From: Chloroflexota bacterium
Lineage (GTDB): Bacteria; Chloroflexota; Anaerolineae; Aggregatilineales; Phototrophicaceae
Assembly (NCBI GenBank): GCA_016223085.1
Contig: JACRPS010000010.1
Coordinates: forward strand, 186,001-250,000
Direction of reading: 5' to 3'
DNA: 64,000 nt
Shown here: in pieces, positions 8,300-15,985 of the stretch
Layout: every line of letters starts with the position of its first letter
How positions within the stretch are numbered: position 1 is the first letter of the stretch
Notes under the pieces: model-generated
The model's input: the letters and a program-made list of their open reading frames with translations, nothing else
What the model was told of the DNA's origin: nothing
The model's database searches: none
Program-made: the position numbers and the translations under genes

Positions 8300-9619
8300 T
8301 TATCCCAGGGATTTCAGACCTTCGAAGAAGCGGGTGATCGCTTTTTCGGTGCGTTCCGGCGGAAGCGCGTAGGAGAAGCGAATCCAGTCCGCGCCAGCCT
8401 GCGAGAAATAGACCCCGGCCACAACCGCAACGCCGAAGTTCTCCGCCAGGTAGTTTTGCAACCCTTCGGAATCGCCCAGGTTGCCCGCAGCGATGTACCT
8501 GCCGCAATCTACGAAAGCGTAATAACCGTCGCCCATGATGTGCGGGATACGAAAATTCTCCAGTTCGCGGCGCAGCACCTTCCGGCTTTCGCGGCACGGT
8601 TCGATGATGCTGGCAGCAGCTTTCGCAAAGCCCATCTCGTAGGCCGCAATGGCAACCGCCTGCGCGTAAAAGCTGGGGATGACGCTGTGCGACGCCTGGC
8701 TGGTGATGTAATCCACAACCTTCTTACCGGCCAGCAGATGACACGAGCGAATGTTGGATGCGCCCAGGCTCTTGGTGATGCCATCGAGGAAAATCAGGCG
8801 TTCGCGTTCGACGGGGGCGAAGGCTTGCAGCACAGCATTGATGTCCGTCGGTCCGTTATCGGTCACCCAATGATACATCCAGTCGAACAGTACAAACGGA
8901 TAGCCGCTGTCCAGCGCGACGCGGGCGAGAGCAATCTGTTCTTCAACCGGCAGCGTGCGCCCGGTTGGATTGTCCGGCGAGGTAATCAGTAGGCCTGCCA
9001 CCTTGCGGCCTTCACGGGCAGCAAATTCGGCAGTCGCCCTGATGGATTCCGGCGTGTAACGCCAGCCGTCTTCCGGGTGTCCCGGTGCAAGCAGCACGTT
9101 CAGGCCAACCGCATACGGCCCCCAGTTGTAGCTGATCCAGGGCACGCGCGACACCACTAACACGTCGCCCACTTCACCGTTGAGCGCAACCATCGCGGCA
9201 TAGGCTTTTTGCAGGCCGTCGCGCCCGCCCTGCACGAAGACGATATTTTCCGGCCCCCAGCCCGAGGCCGCATCGAGATGCCAATAGGCTTCGGCGGCGG
9301 CCTTGCGGAAAAGGGGCGTACCCCAGGGTTGATCGTAGGCCGTACCGTGCTGAAGCTGTAACTCGTGGGCGCGGTTGAGGATTTCCACCGGCACACCGGG
9401 CAGGCTCGCGCCGCCGTCGCCCTGCGAGGCGTCATAAGTCGGGGCAGCGTCGCCGGCCTTCGCCTTGTATTTCTTCAGCCCGTCGCGGATAAGAAACATG
9501 CGTGACGGCGGAATGGCCTGCATGTGCGCCGGATAGGAGTTGACCGGCACGCGGTTTTCCGCTGGAACGACAAATTCCGGCAGATCAAGATTTATTTGGG
9601 TGGGCGCTTGCGTAGCCAA
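8300..9619 (-). CDS. Class I/II PLP-dependent aminotransferase
   Basis: Pyridoxal-phosphate enzyme of 439 residues, fold type I. Visible motifs are SPDNPTG (cofactor Asn loop), LFDWMYHW (Asp and Tyr region) and GITKSLGASNIRSCHL, in which the Lys is the likely Schiff-base residue and the Arg the carboxylate binder. Its substrate is not clear: it is not an obvious AspC, HisC or Avt. The start is TTG at 9619 with GGAGG seven bases upstream. A leader peptide and attenuator lie directly upstream, so expression is probably tied to supply of one amino acid, which argues for a biosynthetic role. Confidence 0.88.
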   Translation of the reverse strand: MATQAPTQINLDLPEFVVPAENRVPVNSYPAHMQAIPPSRMFLIRDGLKKYKAKAGDAAPTYDASQGDGGASLPGVPVEILNRAHELQLQHGTAYDQPWGTPLFRKAAAEAYWHLDAASGWGPENIVFVQGGRDGLQKAYAAMVALNGEVGDVLVVSRVPWISYNWGPYAVGLNVLLAPGHPEDGWRYTPESIRATAEFAAREGRKVAGLLITSPDNPTGRTLPVEEQIALARVALDSGYPFVLFDWMYHWVTDNGPTDINAVLQAFAPVERERLIFLDGITKSLGASNIRSCHLLAGKKVVDYITSQASHSVIPSFYAQAVAIAAYEMGFAKAAASIIEPCRESRKVLRRELENFRIPHIMGDGYYAFVDCGRYIAAGNLGDSEGLQNYLAENFGVAVVAGVYFSQAGADWIRFSYALPPERTEKAITRFFEGLKSLG

Positions 9620-9660
9620 TATCGGCCTCCGTAAAGTCTGGACACGGCTGACGTGTCATT

Positions 9661-9686
9661 AATAAAAACACCCCTTGCGGGGTGCT
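9661..9686 (-). terminator. Attenuator terminator before the aminotransferase gene
   Basis: On the minus strand CACCCC, loop GCAA and GGGGTG (9684 to 9669) are followed by TTTTTATT (9668-9661). This is a good intrinsic terminator about 40 bases before the TTG start, placed to stop transcription before the gene. Confidence 0.85.
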
Positions 9687-9689
9687 GTG

Positions 9690-9776
9690 TCACATAACGG
9701 GTAGATGTGGCAAGACCCCGCAGCCGGGAGGTGCGGTGGTATTCATGGTGTCATGGATAACAAAAAACGGACGCAT
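9690..9776 (-). CDS. Leader peptide of a transcription attenuator, 28 residues
   Basis: The frame runs ATG (9776-9774) to TGA (9692-9690), with AGGAAG six bases upstream. The peptide begins MRPFFVIHDT and has a DTMNTT stretch (Thr codons 10, 13 and 14), then two prolines. RNA segments inside and after it compete. CCGCA (9736-9732) can pair with TGCGG (9722-9718). TGCGGGGT (9722-9715) can instead pair with ACCCCGCA (9683-9676), which would disrupt the terminator. This is the trp/thr-leader arrangement: stalling near codons 10-14 would free the antiterminator. Thr control is a guess; Met, Asn or Pro are alternatives. Confidence 0.7.
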   Translation of the reverse strand: MRPFFVIHDTMNTTAPPGCGVLPHLPVM

Positions 9777-9805
9777 GGGCTTCTTCCTGAATCGGACTGT
9801 TACGG

Positions 9806-9834
9806 ATTGTGACATGCGCATCAACAACTGTCAA
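9806..9834 (-). promoter_or_regulatory. Promoter for the leader-aminotransferase transcript
   Basis: On the minus strand TTGACA (9834-9829) and CACAAT (9811-9806) are separated by 17 bases. The predicted start near 9799 lies about 23 bases before the leader-peptide ATG. Confidence 0.75.
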
Positions 9835-9909
9835 TGTGCAAGGGGGTTAAAAGGAACTGGCGGTGGTTTGTGCAAGATGCCGTAGGCGACAAAGGCGGCG
9901 GGATGCTGG

Positions 9910-9915
9910 TATAAT
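9910..9915 (+). promoter_or_regulatory. Possible -10 box for the MurA-like gene
   Basis: TATAAT at 9910-9915 lies 70 bases before the start at 9986. A weak -35 (GCGACA, 9886-9891) is 18 bases upstream. The leader would include the palindromic repeat at 9935. Confidence 0.5.
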
Positions 9916-9934
9916 CGGCAGCGCATTTGTATTC

Positions 9935-9962
9935 GTAGGGGCGAGGCATACCTCACCCCTAC
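9935..9962. repeat. GTAGGG-type palindrome (GGGGCG subfamily)
   Basis: GTAGGGGCGAGG and its partly mismatched complement CCTCACCCCTAC surround a short centre. It lies in the leader of the MurA-like gene. Confidence 0.8.
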
Positions 9963-9985
9963 AATATTCGAGGCGGGCGAATATC

Positions 9986-11248
9986 ATGCGAATTCGCGTG
10001 GCAGGCAAACAGGCGCTGGATGGGCATTACCAGCCGTCCGGCAACCCCAACGCGGCAATGGCGCTGCTGGCGGCGGCCATGCTGACGGCACAGCCGGTGA
10101 CGCTCCATAACTGGCCGGACACCACTAACACGCAGACGATGCAGCTTTTGGCGGCACGGTTGGGCGCGAAGATCACGCGGGAAGCCAATCACACGCTCGT
10201 GGTGCAGGGGGAGCAGATCAACCGGCGGGCGCTCACTTCGAGCGATACCGGCGGTCTGGTCAGCAGCTTTCTCTATCTCGCGCCGATGCTGCTGCGGCGG
10301 CAGCATGTGCGCCTTGAGATTGATTTCCCGCTCAATCGTATTCGCACGCACCTGGAAGCGATGCGCGACCTGGGACTGGAAGTGAGCGCGACCACCGGCG
10401 CGGTCGAAGTTCATGCTGTGCCCTGGGAGAAGAAGGACATCATTCTGACGCAGGCCAGCGTCACGGCAACCGCGATTGTGCTGATGCTGGCGTCGTGCCT
10501 AGGAAAAGAAACGATCATCCATAATGCGGCCTGCGAACCGCACGTGCAGGAAGTGTGCGATTTGTTGTGCGAGATGGGCGCGCACATCGAAGGAATTGGC
10601 TCGAACCTGATGCGGGTTATCAGCCCGCCGGAACTGGGCGGCGCGGAAGTCACAATTGGCCCGGATCATATCGAAGCGGCCAGTGTTGCCGCTATAGGGG
10701 CGTTATGCGGCGGGCGAGTCGAAATTGACGGTATCCGGCGGCGCGACATGCGTATGATCGCCAAGACATACCGGCAGTTGGGCATTCAACTGGATGTGGA
10801 CGAGGCCGTGCTGTTTGTGCCCAAACACGAAAACCTGAGCCTATCCAGCCGCGAAGAAGACGAAGACCTGAGTATCGAAACTGCCCCCTGGCCGGCGTTC
10901 CCGTCCGACCTGATCGCAATGGCGACGGTAGTGGCGACCCAGGCGCGCGGTACATCACTGGTACATGAAAAGCTGTTCAACAACCGTCTGCTGTTTGTGG
11001 ACAAACTGAAAGCGATGGGCGCGCAGATTGTGTTGTGCGACCCGCACCGCGCGATTGTGGTCGGGCCAACGCCGCTGAATGGAATCTACATGGACTCGCC
11101 GGACGTGCGCGCCGGGCTGGGGATGCTGGCGGCGGCGCTGGTGGCGCGCGGTGAGTCGGTGATTGACAACGCCGACGTGATTGAGCGCACGTTCTCCGGC
11201 GTCTTCGGTAAATTGCAGACGTTAGGGGCGGGGATTACGATTGAATAG
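9986..11248 (+). CDS. MurA-like enolpyruvyl transferase homologue lacking key catalytic residues
   Basis: A 420-residue protein with the length and repeat architecture of UDP-GlcNAc 1-carboxyvinyltransferase (MurA), the first step of peptidoglycan synthesis. Conserved parts are TAPWPAFPSDL (the Asp305 region of E. coli MurA), FNNRLLFVDKL and SPDVRAG. However, SGAKNAA reads SGNPNAA, so the catalytic Lys22 is gone. The flexible loop carrying Cys115 (PGGCxIGxRP) is shortened and has no Cys. Start ATG 9986; longer upstream readings run through a repeat. It may have a different reaction or a binding role. The MurF-like and Ddl genes downstream suggest a wall-related job. Confidence 0.8.
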   Translation: MRIRVAGKQALDGHYQPSGNPNAAMALLAAAMLTAQPVTLHNWPDTTNTQTMQLLAARLGAKITREANHTLVVQGEQINRRALTSSDTGGLVSSFLYLAPMLLRRQHVRLEIDFPLNRIRTHLEAMRDLGLEVSATTGAVEVHAVPWEKKDIILTQASVTATAIVLMLASCLGKETIIHNAACEPHVQEVCDLLCEMGAHIEGIGSNLMRVISPPELGGAEVTIGPDHIEAASVAAIGALCGGRVEIDGIRRRDMRMIAKTYRQLGIQLDVDEAVLFVPKHENLSLSSREEDEDLSIETAPWPAFPSDLIAMATVVATQARGTSLVHEKLFNNRLLFVDKLKAMGAQIVLCDPHRAIVVGPTPLNGIYMDSPDVRAGLGMLAAALVARGESVIDNADVIERTFSGVFGKLQTLGAGITIE

Positions 11249-11324
11249 CCAACCCCTCCCTAAACCCCTCCCCGTAAACGGAGAGGGACTTCAGAAAACG
11301 CGCGGGAATCAGCCGCCTGTCACG
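11249..11324. other. Short gap with C-rich repetitive phrase
   Basis: The sequence holds near-duplicate CCCCTCCC units facing GGAGAGGG, a phrase that looks like a dispersed low-complexity repeat. It separates the MurA-like gene from the hydrolase and has no promoter that I can see. Confidence 0.4.
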
Positions 11325-12086
11325 ATGATTGACTTTAAGGGTATCAGCACCGCGCAGGTTGTGCATGGCGAAGGGCAGCCGGTGGTGCTGTTACACGGCT
11401 GGGGCGCGCACAGCGGCTTAATCTGGCCGCTGGTGGAACGATTCGCGCCGCTGGGGTATCGCTGTTATGTGCCGGATTTGCCTGGCTTTGGGCAGACGGC
11501 ACAGCCGCCGCAGGCGTGGTCGGTATTCGATTACGCGGCGTGGGTGTTGGCGTATCTCGACGCCAACGGCCTGGAGCGCGTTCACCTGTTTGGACACTCA
11601 TTTGGCGGGCGGCTGGGATTAATTCTCGGCGCGGAGCATCCCGACCGGCTCATCAAGATGGCGCTGGCGGACAGCGCCGGCGTGAGGCCGAAAGCCTCAT
11701 CTAGTGGCAGTTTGCGGCTGAAAGCCTACAAAGCGGCTCTGGGTGCGTTGCGTGGGGTAGGGCTGAAAACACAGGCGGAGCAGCTTCGGAACTGGTACGG
11801 CGAACGTTATGGCTCGGCGGACTACAAAGCGGCATCCGGCGTGATGCGCGAGACGTTCGTCAACGTGGTGAACGAGGATTTGCTGCCGGTCGCGGCGCGG
11901 GTCAAGGTTTCGACGCTGCTGTTCTGGGGCGACCAGGACGCCGACACGCCGCTGGAACAGGGCAAGCTGCTGGAACGGACGATTCCCGACGCGGGGTTAG
12001 TCGTGTGGGAAGGTGCGGGGCACTACAGCTATTTAGAGCGCGCGGCGGATACGGCGCGGGTGATGGGGCATTTCTTCAGTCAATAG
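11325..12086 (+). CDS. Alpha/beta hydrolase
   Basis: Cytoplasmic-looking alpha/beta-hydrolase of 253 residues. VVLLHGWGAHS forms the oxyanion region, GHSFGGR the nucleophile elbow (Ser near residue 92), DQDADTPLEQ the acid and GAGHYSYLE the catalytic His. An in-frame start at 11241 overlaps the previous stop but would read through a repeat-like sequence, so ATG 11325 is preferred. It sits between the MurA-like and MurF-like genes and may belong to the same transcript. The substrate is unknown; esterase, lipase or C-C hydrolase are all possible. Confidence 0.85.
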   Translation: MIDFKGISTAQVVHGEGQPVVLLHGWGAHSGLIWPLVERFAPLGYRCYVPDLPGFGQTAQPPQAWSVFDYAAWVLAYLDANGLERVHLFGHSFGGRLGLILGAEHPDRLIKMALADSAGVRPKASSSGSLRLKAYKAALGALRGVGLKTQAEQLRNWYGERYGSADYKAASGVMRETFVNVVNEDLLPVAARVKVSTLLFWGDQDADTPLEQGKLLERTIPDAGLVVWEGAGHYSYLERAADTARVMGHFFSQ

Positions 12087-12129
12087 TCTTTAGTCTTTAG
12101 TCTTCAGTTATCGGTTATCAGTGGTCAGT
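12087..12129. repeat. Short tandem AGTCTTT / AGT-TATC repeats
   Basis: Three AGTCTT(T/C) units are followed by TCAGTTATC and GGTTATCAGTGGTCAGT. This small low-complexity tract separates the hydrolase from the next small gene. Confidence 0.6.
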
Positions 12130-12678
12130 ATGAGACTATTTCGGGGCAGACGGCAGCGTTGGAAGATTGGATGTTTTGCGCTCTTACTGCCGCTGATTTT
12201 TTGTTGGTTATCCATGTTTTTATATGCGAAATTCGGCGGTGATTGGGCTGCGGCGCGTGTTCTACCTGTTCCGCCTGACAGCACTTTGGTCAGTCAAACT
12301 ACCTATACGGAATACGATTATCATAATCGTCTCAGACTGTATGTGACGCCGGGTTCGTTGGCTGCGATGCGGGAATGGTTTATGAAACATCGTATTCCGA
12401 TGAGTCCGATGGATGGCATTTTGGAAACCCAAGACACCTTTTATTGCTCACTGCCACAGTATGGCACAGGGGACAACGTGTATAATTTCCTTTTCACGGC
12501 TGCATTTTTAACGGATGTAAGTTGGAGTAATTTCTACAAATTTGCTCCAATATGTTTCTATGCCTGTGTTTACAGCACGCCTGATGCCGTCGGTTATGAA
12601 GAATTGAAAGCTGTTGAGTCTACAATCCCTCTGGGGTTGGTGGCCGTTACACTCAATAGCTGCTGGCCGACTTGGTAA
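12130..12678 (+). CDS. Hypothetical membrane-anchored protein, 182 residues
   Basis: I recognise no family. The N-terminus is strongly basic (RLFRGRRQRWK) and is followed by one hydrophobic segment of about 22 residues (positions 14-36), suggesting a single membrane anchor with the remaining 145 residues outside. The outside part is rich in Tyr, Phe and Trp and has three or more Cys. Base composition is lower in GC than its neighbours. No good ribosome-binding site precedes ATG 12130. It lies 24 bases before the MurF-like gene. It could be a lineage-specific envelope protein or a recent insertion. Confidence 0.55.
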   Translation: MRLFRGRRQRWKIGCFALLLPLIFCWLSMFLYAKFGGDWAAARVLPVPPDSTLVSQTTYTEYDYHNRLRLYVTPGSLAAMREWFMKHRIPMSPMDGILETQDTFYCSLPQYGTGDNVYNFLFTAAFLTDVSWSNFYKFAPICFYACVYSTPDAVGYEELKAVESTIPLGLVAVTLNSCWPTW

Positions 12679-12702
12679 TTGCTGACTGCTGAAAGCTCTG
12701 CA

Positions 12703-14346
12703 ATGGATTTTCTAATTGTCGTTATTTTAATCATCTGGCTGGTCGGGACGATTATTCGCACTTACCGGCAAGCGCGGTTTTACCAGATCGAAGAATACAT
12801 GGGCGGGCGCTATCTGCGCTGGGTGCTGGCGCGGCGCGACCGCTGGCTGCCGACTCGTCCGGCGGGGGCGTGGCTGGTCGGCCTGCTGCTGGCGCTGTTC
12901 ATCAGCGACGCGCCAGGCAGCTTCGTGCCGGGCGTGATCGGTCTGGTTGCCAGCATGATTGCTGTGTGGCCGCCGGACGAGGGTGAAGTTAAAAAAGGCT
13001 TTAAGCCGACGGCGCGGGCGAAACGGCTGCTCGGCGCAGCCTTTATCAGCGCGGCGGCGCTGGCGGTTGCGGCGCTGCTGGTGGTCAACCGCCTGCCGGA
13101 TGTGTCGGATGTGCGGTTGGTGGCGGTAATGGCGGCGGGTTTCACGCTGTGGCTGCTCGCCCCGGCCTGGCTGGTGGCCGGGAATGGGCTGATGACGCCG
13201 GTTGAAGCAGCCTTCCGGCGGCAGTTTATCGCCCGCGCTGCCCAAGTGCTGGACGAGGTGCGGCCAACGGTGATCGGCATCACCGGCAGCTACGGCAAGA
13301 CCAGCACCAAAACCTATCTGGCGCACATCCTCAACGGACGTTACAAGGCATACCCCACGCCGAAAAGTTACAATACGCTGATGGGCGTGTGTCTCGCCAT
13401 CAACAACGATCTCGCCAACGATTACAGCGTGGACTACTTCATCTGCGAGATGGGTGCGTACATTCCCGGCGAAATCCAGCGCATCGCGGAACTGACGAAG
13501 CCGACGATCAGCATCGTGGTTGAAGTCGGGCCGCAGCATTTAGAGCGATTCGGCACGCTGGAAAACGTGGCAAGAGCCAAGTACGAGATTATCAAGGCAC
13601 TGCCGCCGGACGGCGTGGGGGTGTTCAACTGGGATAATCCCTACGTGCGGGAAATGGTTGAGCGCGGCTATCCGAACACGCGATTAGCCGTGAGTAAGGA
13701 AGTTGACCCGGCGAACGTTCCCGCCAACGGGCCGCGCTTCATCGCGTCGGAGATTGAGGAAACGCTAGATGCGCTGAGTTTTACCGTAACCGACGCGCAG
13801 ACCGGCGAAAGCGAACGGTTTGTGACGCCGCTGCTGGGGCAGCACAACGTGACCAACGTGCTGCTGGCAACGGCAGTCGCCGTGCAGGAAGGGATGCCGC
13901 TGCGTGACGTGGCGCGGCGGTCGCGCGGCCTGCAACCGGCGGAAAGCCGCCTCGCGCGGCAGGCGACGCCGGCAGGCATTACGATCATCAACGACGCTTA
14001 CAGCGCCAATCCGGTCGGCGTGGTTCATGCGCTGCGGGTGCTGTCGCTGCACCGGACGGGTAGGCGGCTGCTGATTACGCCGGGCATGGTTGAACTGGGG
14101 CCGATGATGGTTAGCGAAAACCGCAAGCTGGGTGAAGTCGCCGCGCAGCACGCCACCGATGTGATTCTGGTGGGCGCGCAGCAGACCGATCCGGTGAAAG
14201 CTGGGCTGCTGGCCGCCGGTTTCCCGCCGGAACGCCTGCACGTGGTGGCTACGCTGGCGGAGGCGGTGACGTGGTATCAGAATGAGTTGAAGGCGGGGGA
14301 TACGGTGCTGTTTTTGAATGATCTGCCGGATACGTATTCGAGTTAG
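12703..14346 (+). CDS. Membrane-anchored Mur ligase (MurF-like)
   Basis: About 547 residues. The first 160 carry roughly four hydrophobic segments (near 3-20, 53-85, 105-127 and 135-158) in place of the usual N-terminal substrate domain. A Mur ligase core follows: P-loop GITGSYGKTSTKTY (about 190-204), EMGAYIPGEIQRIAEL, a VGPQHLERFGTLENVARAKYEI segment, and the C-terminal domain with NDAYSANP. MurF adds D-Ala-D-Ala to UDP-MurNAc-tripeptide. The core is closest to MurF, and the Ddl gene 1.6 kb downstream fits. Anchoring hints that the substrate is membrane-linked. A TTG at 12679 would add eight residues. Confidence 0.82.
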   Translation: MDFLIVVILIIWLVGTIIRTYRQARFYQIEEYMGGRYLRWVLARRDRWLPTRPAGAWLVGLLLALFISDAPGSFVPGVIGLVASMIAVWPPDEGEVKKGFKPTARAKRLLGAAFISAAALAVAALLVVNRLPDVSDVRLVAVMAAGFTLWLLAPAWLVAGNGLMTPVEAAFRRQFIARAAQVLDEVRPTVIGITGSYGKTSTKTYLAHILNGRYKAYPTPKSYNTLMGVCLAINNDLANDYSVDYFICEMGAYIPGEIQRIAELTKPTISIVVEVGPQHLERFGTLENVARAKYEIIKALPPDGVGVFNWDNPYVREMVERGYPNTRLAVSKEVDPANVPANGPRFIASEIEETLDALSFTVTDAQTGESERFVTPLLGQHNVTNVLLATAVAVQEGMPLRDVARRSRGLQPAESRLARQATPAGITIINDAYSANPVGVVHALRVLSLHRTGRRLLITPGMVELGPMMVSENRKLGEVAAQHATDVILVGAQQTDPVKAGLLAAGFPPERLHVVATLAEAVTWYQNELKAGDTVLFLNDLPDTYSS

Positions 14347-14426
14347 GGATGAGGGATGAGTGCTAAGTCAAGACATCCAGTTTAACCGCCAAGACGCGGA
14401 GAGCGCCGAGAAAAGAGGGGAGGAAC
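14347..14426. repeat. Gap with CGCCAAGACGC-type repeat
   Basis: After a GGATGAG duplication the gap contains CCGCCAAGACGCGGAGAGCG, similar in style to the CGCAAAG repeat at 8209, then the ribosome-binding site GAGGAAC of the next gene. Confidence 0.4.
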
Positions 14427-15359
14427 ATGGCTGCAAACAAAGAACTGGTGCTGATGGATCATGACGGCGGGATTGATGATTTCCTGTCGCTGGCGCTGGT
14501 ATTGAGCATGGAACACATCGAGGTGCTGGGCGTAGTGGTGACGCCTGCCGACTGTTACATCAAGCCAGCCGTGAGCGTGACGCGCAAGCTGATGGACGTG
14601 ATGGGCTGCTCTGGCGTGCCGGTGGCCGAAAGCACCGTGCGCGGCCTGAATCCGTTCCCGCGTGAGTGGCGGCAGTCCACCTTTCCGATTGACCATTTCC
14701 CGGTGCTGAATGACCGGGACACGATTGATACGCCGCTGGTCAGCGAAAGCGGACAGGCATTTATGGCGCGGGTGCTGCGGGAAGCGCCGCAGCCGGTCAC
14801 GCTGCTCGTGACTGGGCCGCTGACGACGGTCGCGGCGGCGCTGGACATCGCGCCGGAGGTCGAAGTCAAGATCAGGCGCATCGTGTGGATGGGCGGGGCG
14901 CTGAACGTGCCGGGTAACGTTGACCCGATCACCGAGCCGGGGCAGGATGGTTCGGCAGAGTGGAATGTTTTTTGGGACCCACCCGCCGCCTATCAAATCT
15001 GGCAGACGAGTATTCCGATTGTGCTGTGCCCGCTGGACATCACCAACCACGTGCCGGTGACGACGGAGTTTATTCACAAGCTGGGGCGGCAGCGCAAACA
15101 TCCGGTGTCGGAAGTGGCGAGCCTGTGTTACGCGCTGGTGATGAAGCAGGGCGGCTACTTCTTCTGGGATGTGCTGACAACGGCCTATCTGGGGCGGCCT
15201 GATCTGTTTACCACACGCGACTGGGAAACGGCAGTGATTCCCGACGGCAACAGCCAGGGGCGCACGAAGGTGCAGCCGGGCGGGCGGGTCATCACGGCGC
15301 TGGACACGGTGGACACCGCCGCGTTCTATGAGTACATTCTGCGCCAGTGGGCGCGGTAA
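14427..15359 (+). CDS. Inosine/uridine-preferring nucleoside hydrolase family protein
   Basis: Calcium-dependent N-ribohydrolase family member of 310 residues. The metal-binding signature reads DHDGGIDDFLSL near the N-terminus, in place of the usual DTDPGxDD. Further family features are TGPLTTVAAAL, VWMGGALNVPGN and EWNVFWDP (normally EWN/EFN). These enzymes cleave the glycosidic bond of ribonucleosides for salvage. The GG for PG change in the signature is mild. GAGGAAC precedes ATG 14427. It stands seven bases before the DUF456 gene, probably in one transcript. The preferred base is not predictable. Confidence 0.88.
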   Translation: MAANKELVLMDHDGGIDDFLSLALVLSMEHIEVLGVVVTPADCYIKPAVSVTRKLMDVMGCSGVPVAESTVRGLNPFPREWRQSTFPIDHFPVLNDRDTIDTPLVSESGQAFMARVLREAPQPVTLLVTGPLTTVAAALDIAPEVEVKIRRIVWMGGALNVPGNVDPITEPGQDGSAEWNVFWDPPAAYQIWQTSIPIVLCPLDITNHVPVTTEFIHKLGRQRKHPVSEVASLCYALVMKQGGYFFWDVLTTAYLGRPDLFTTRDWETAVIPDGNSQGRTKVQPGGRVITALDTVDTAAFYEYILRQWAR

Positions 15360-15366
15360 TCCATTG

Positions 15367-15870
15367 ATGAACGCTACCGATTCGCTCCTTATCCCGCTGG
15401 CTGTCCTGGGCATGGGTGTCACGCTGGCGCTGTCCATCGTGCCGTTTGTGCCGGGACCGGCGATTATCTGGGCGATTGGCACGGTGTTTGCCGTACTCGA
15501 TGGCTTCCAGCGGGCAACTCCGGCAGCGATTATCATTATGACGCTGTTGATGGTGATTGGCTCGACTTCCGAAATCTGGATGCCGGCGTTGGGCATCCGG
15601 TCGAAAGGGCTGTCGTGTCTGAGTACGGTTGGCAGCGTGATTGGCAGCATTGTGGGGACATTCCTTATTCCGATTCCGCTGCTGGGCACGATCATCGGTG
15701 CGATAGCCGGGGCGCTGCTGGTTGAACTGGCGCGCGGGCGGGAAGTCCGGCGGGCGGTGCAGGCGGGGCGGTCGGTGTTTCAGTTGTATCTGATCGGTAT
15801 CGTCGTGCAGTTTGTCACCGGCTTTGCCATGTTTGTGGTGTTCCTCGTCAGCCTGTGGATGACTGGGTGA
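15367..15870 (+). CDS. DUF456 family membrane protein
   Basis: Small inner-membrane protein of 167 residues with three to four hydrophobic segments. The family pattern is visible: FVPGPAIIWAIG near the N-terminus and a Gly-rich membrane helix stretch (GSVIGSIVGTFLIPIP...GAIAGALLVELARG). The function of DUF456 proteins is unknown. The ATG at 15367 is seven bases past the nucleoside-hydrolase stop, so the two are likely translated from one message. The region between the helices (REVRRAVQAGRS) is basic and probably cytoplasmic. Confidence 0.8.
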   Translation: MNATDSLLIPLAVLGMGVTLALSIVPFVPGPAIIWAIGTVFAVLDGFQRATPAAIIIMTLLMVIGSTSEIWMPALGIRSKGLSCLSTVGSVIGSIVGTFLIPIPLLGTIIGAIAGALLVELARGREVRRAVQAGRSVFQLYLIGIVVQFVTGFAMFVVFLVSLWMTG

Positions 15871-15888
15871 ACTGAGGTAATATTGACC

Positions 15889-15912
15889 GGGCATGGCACA
15901 CCATGCCCCTAC
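15889..15912. repeat. GTAGGG-type palindrome (GGGCATGG variant)
   Basis: GGGCATGG and CCATGCCC flank a 4-base centre and are followed by CTAC. It is one of two adjacent palindromes between DUF456 and ddl. Confidence 0.75.
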
Positions 15913-15928
15913 AGGCTCGATGGTTTTC

Positions 15929-15956
15929 GTAGGGGCGAACCGGCGGTTCGCCTCTG
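15929..15956. repeat. GTAGGG-type palindrome (GGGGCGAACC variant)
   Basis: GTAGGGGCGAACC faces GGTTCGCC with a decayed right end (CTCTG instead of CCTAC). It lies 16 bases after the preceding copy and 30 bases before the ddl start. Confidence 0.75.
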
Positions 15957-15985
15957 CACGTTTTATCAGGAGAATAATCCGTCGC

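Noticed and set aside
9682-9885. Plus-strand 67-codon frame opposite the attenuator
   Set aside because: It lies antisense to the leader peptide and terminator, has no ribosome-binding site and reads like a shadow of the opposite strand.
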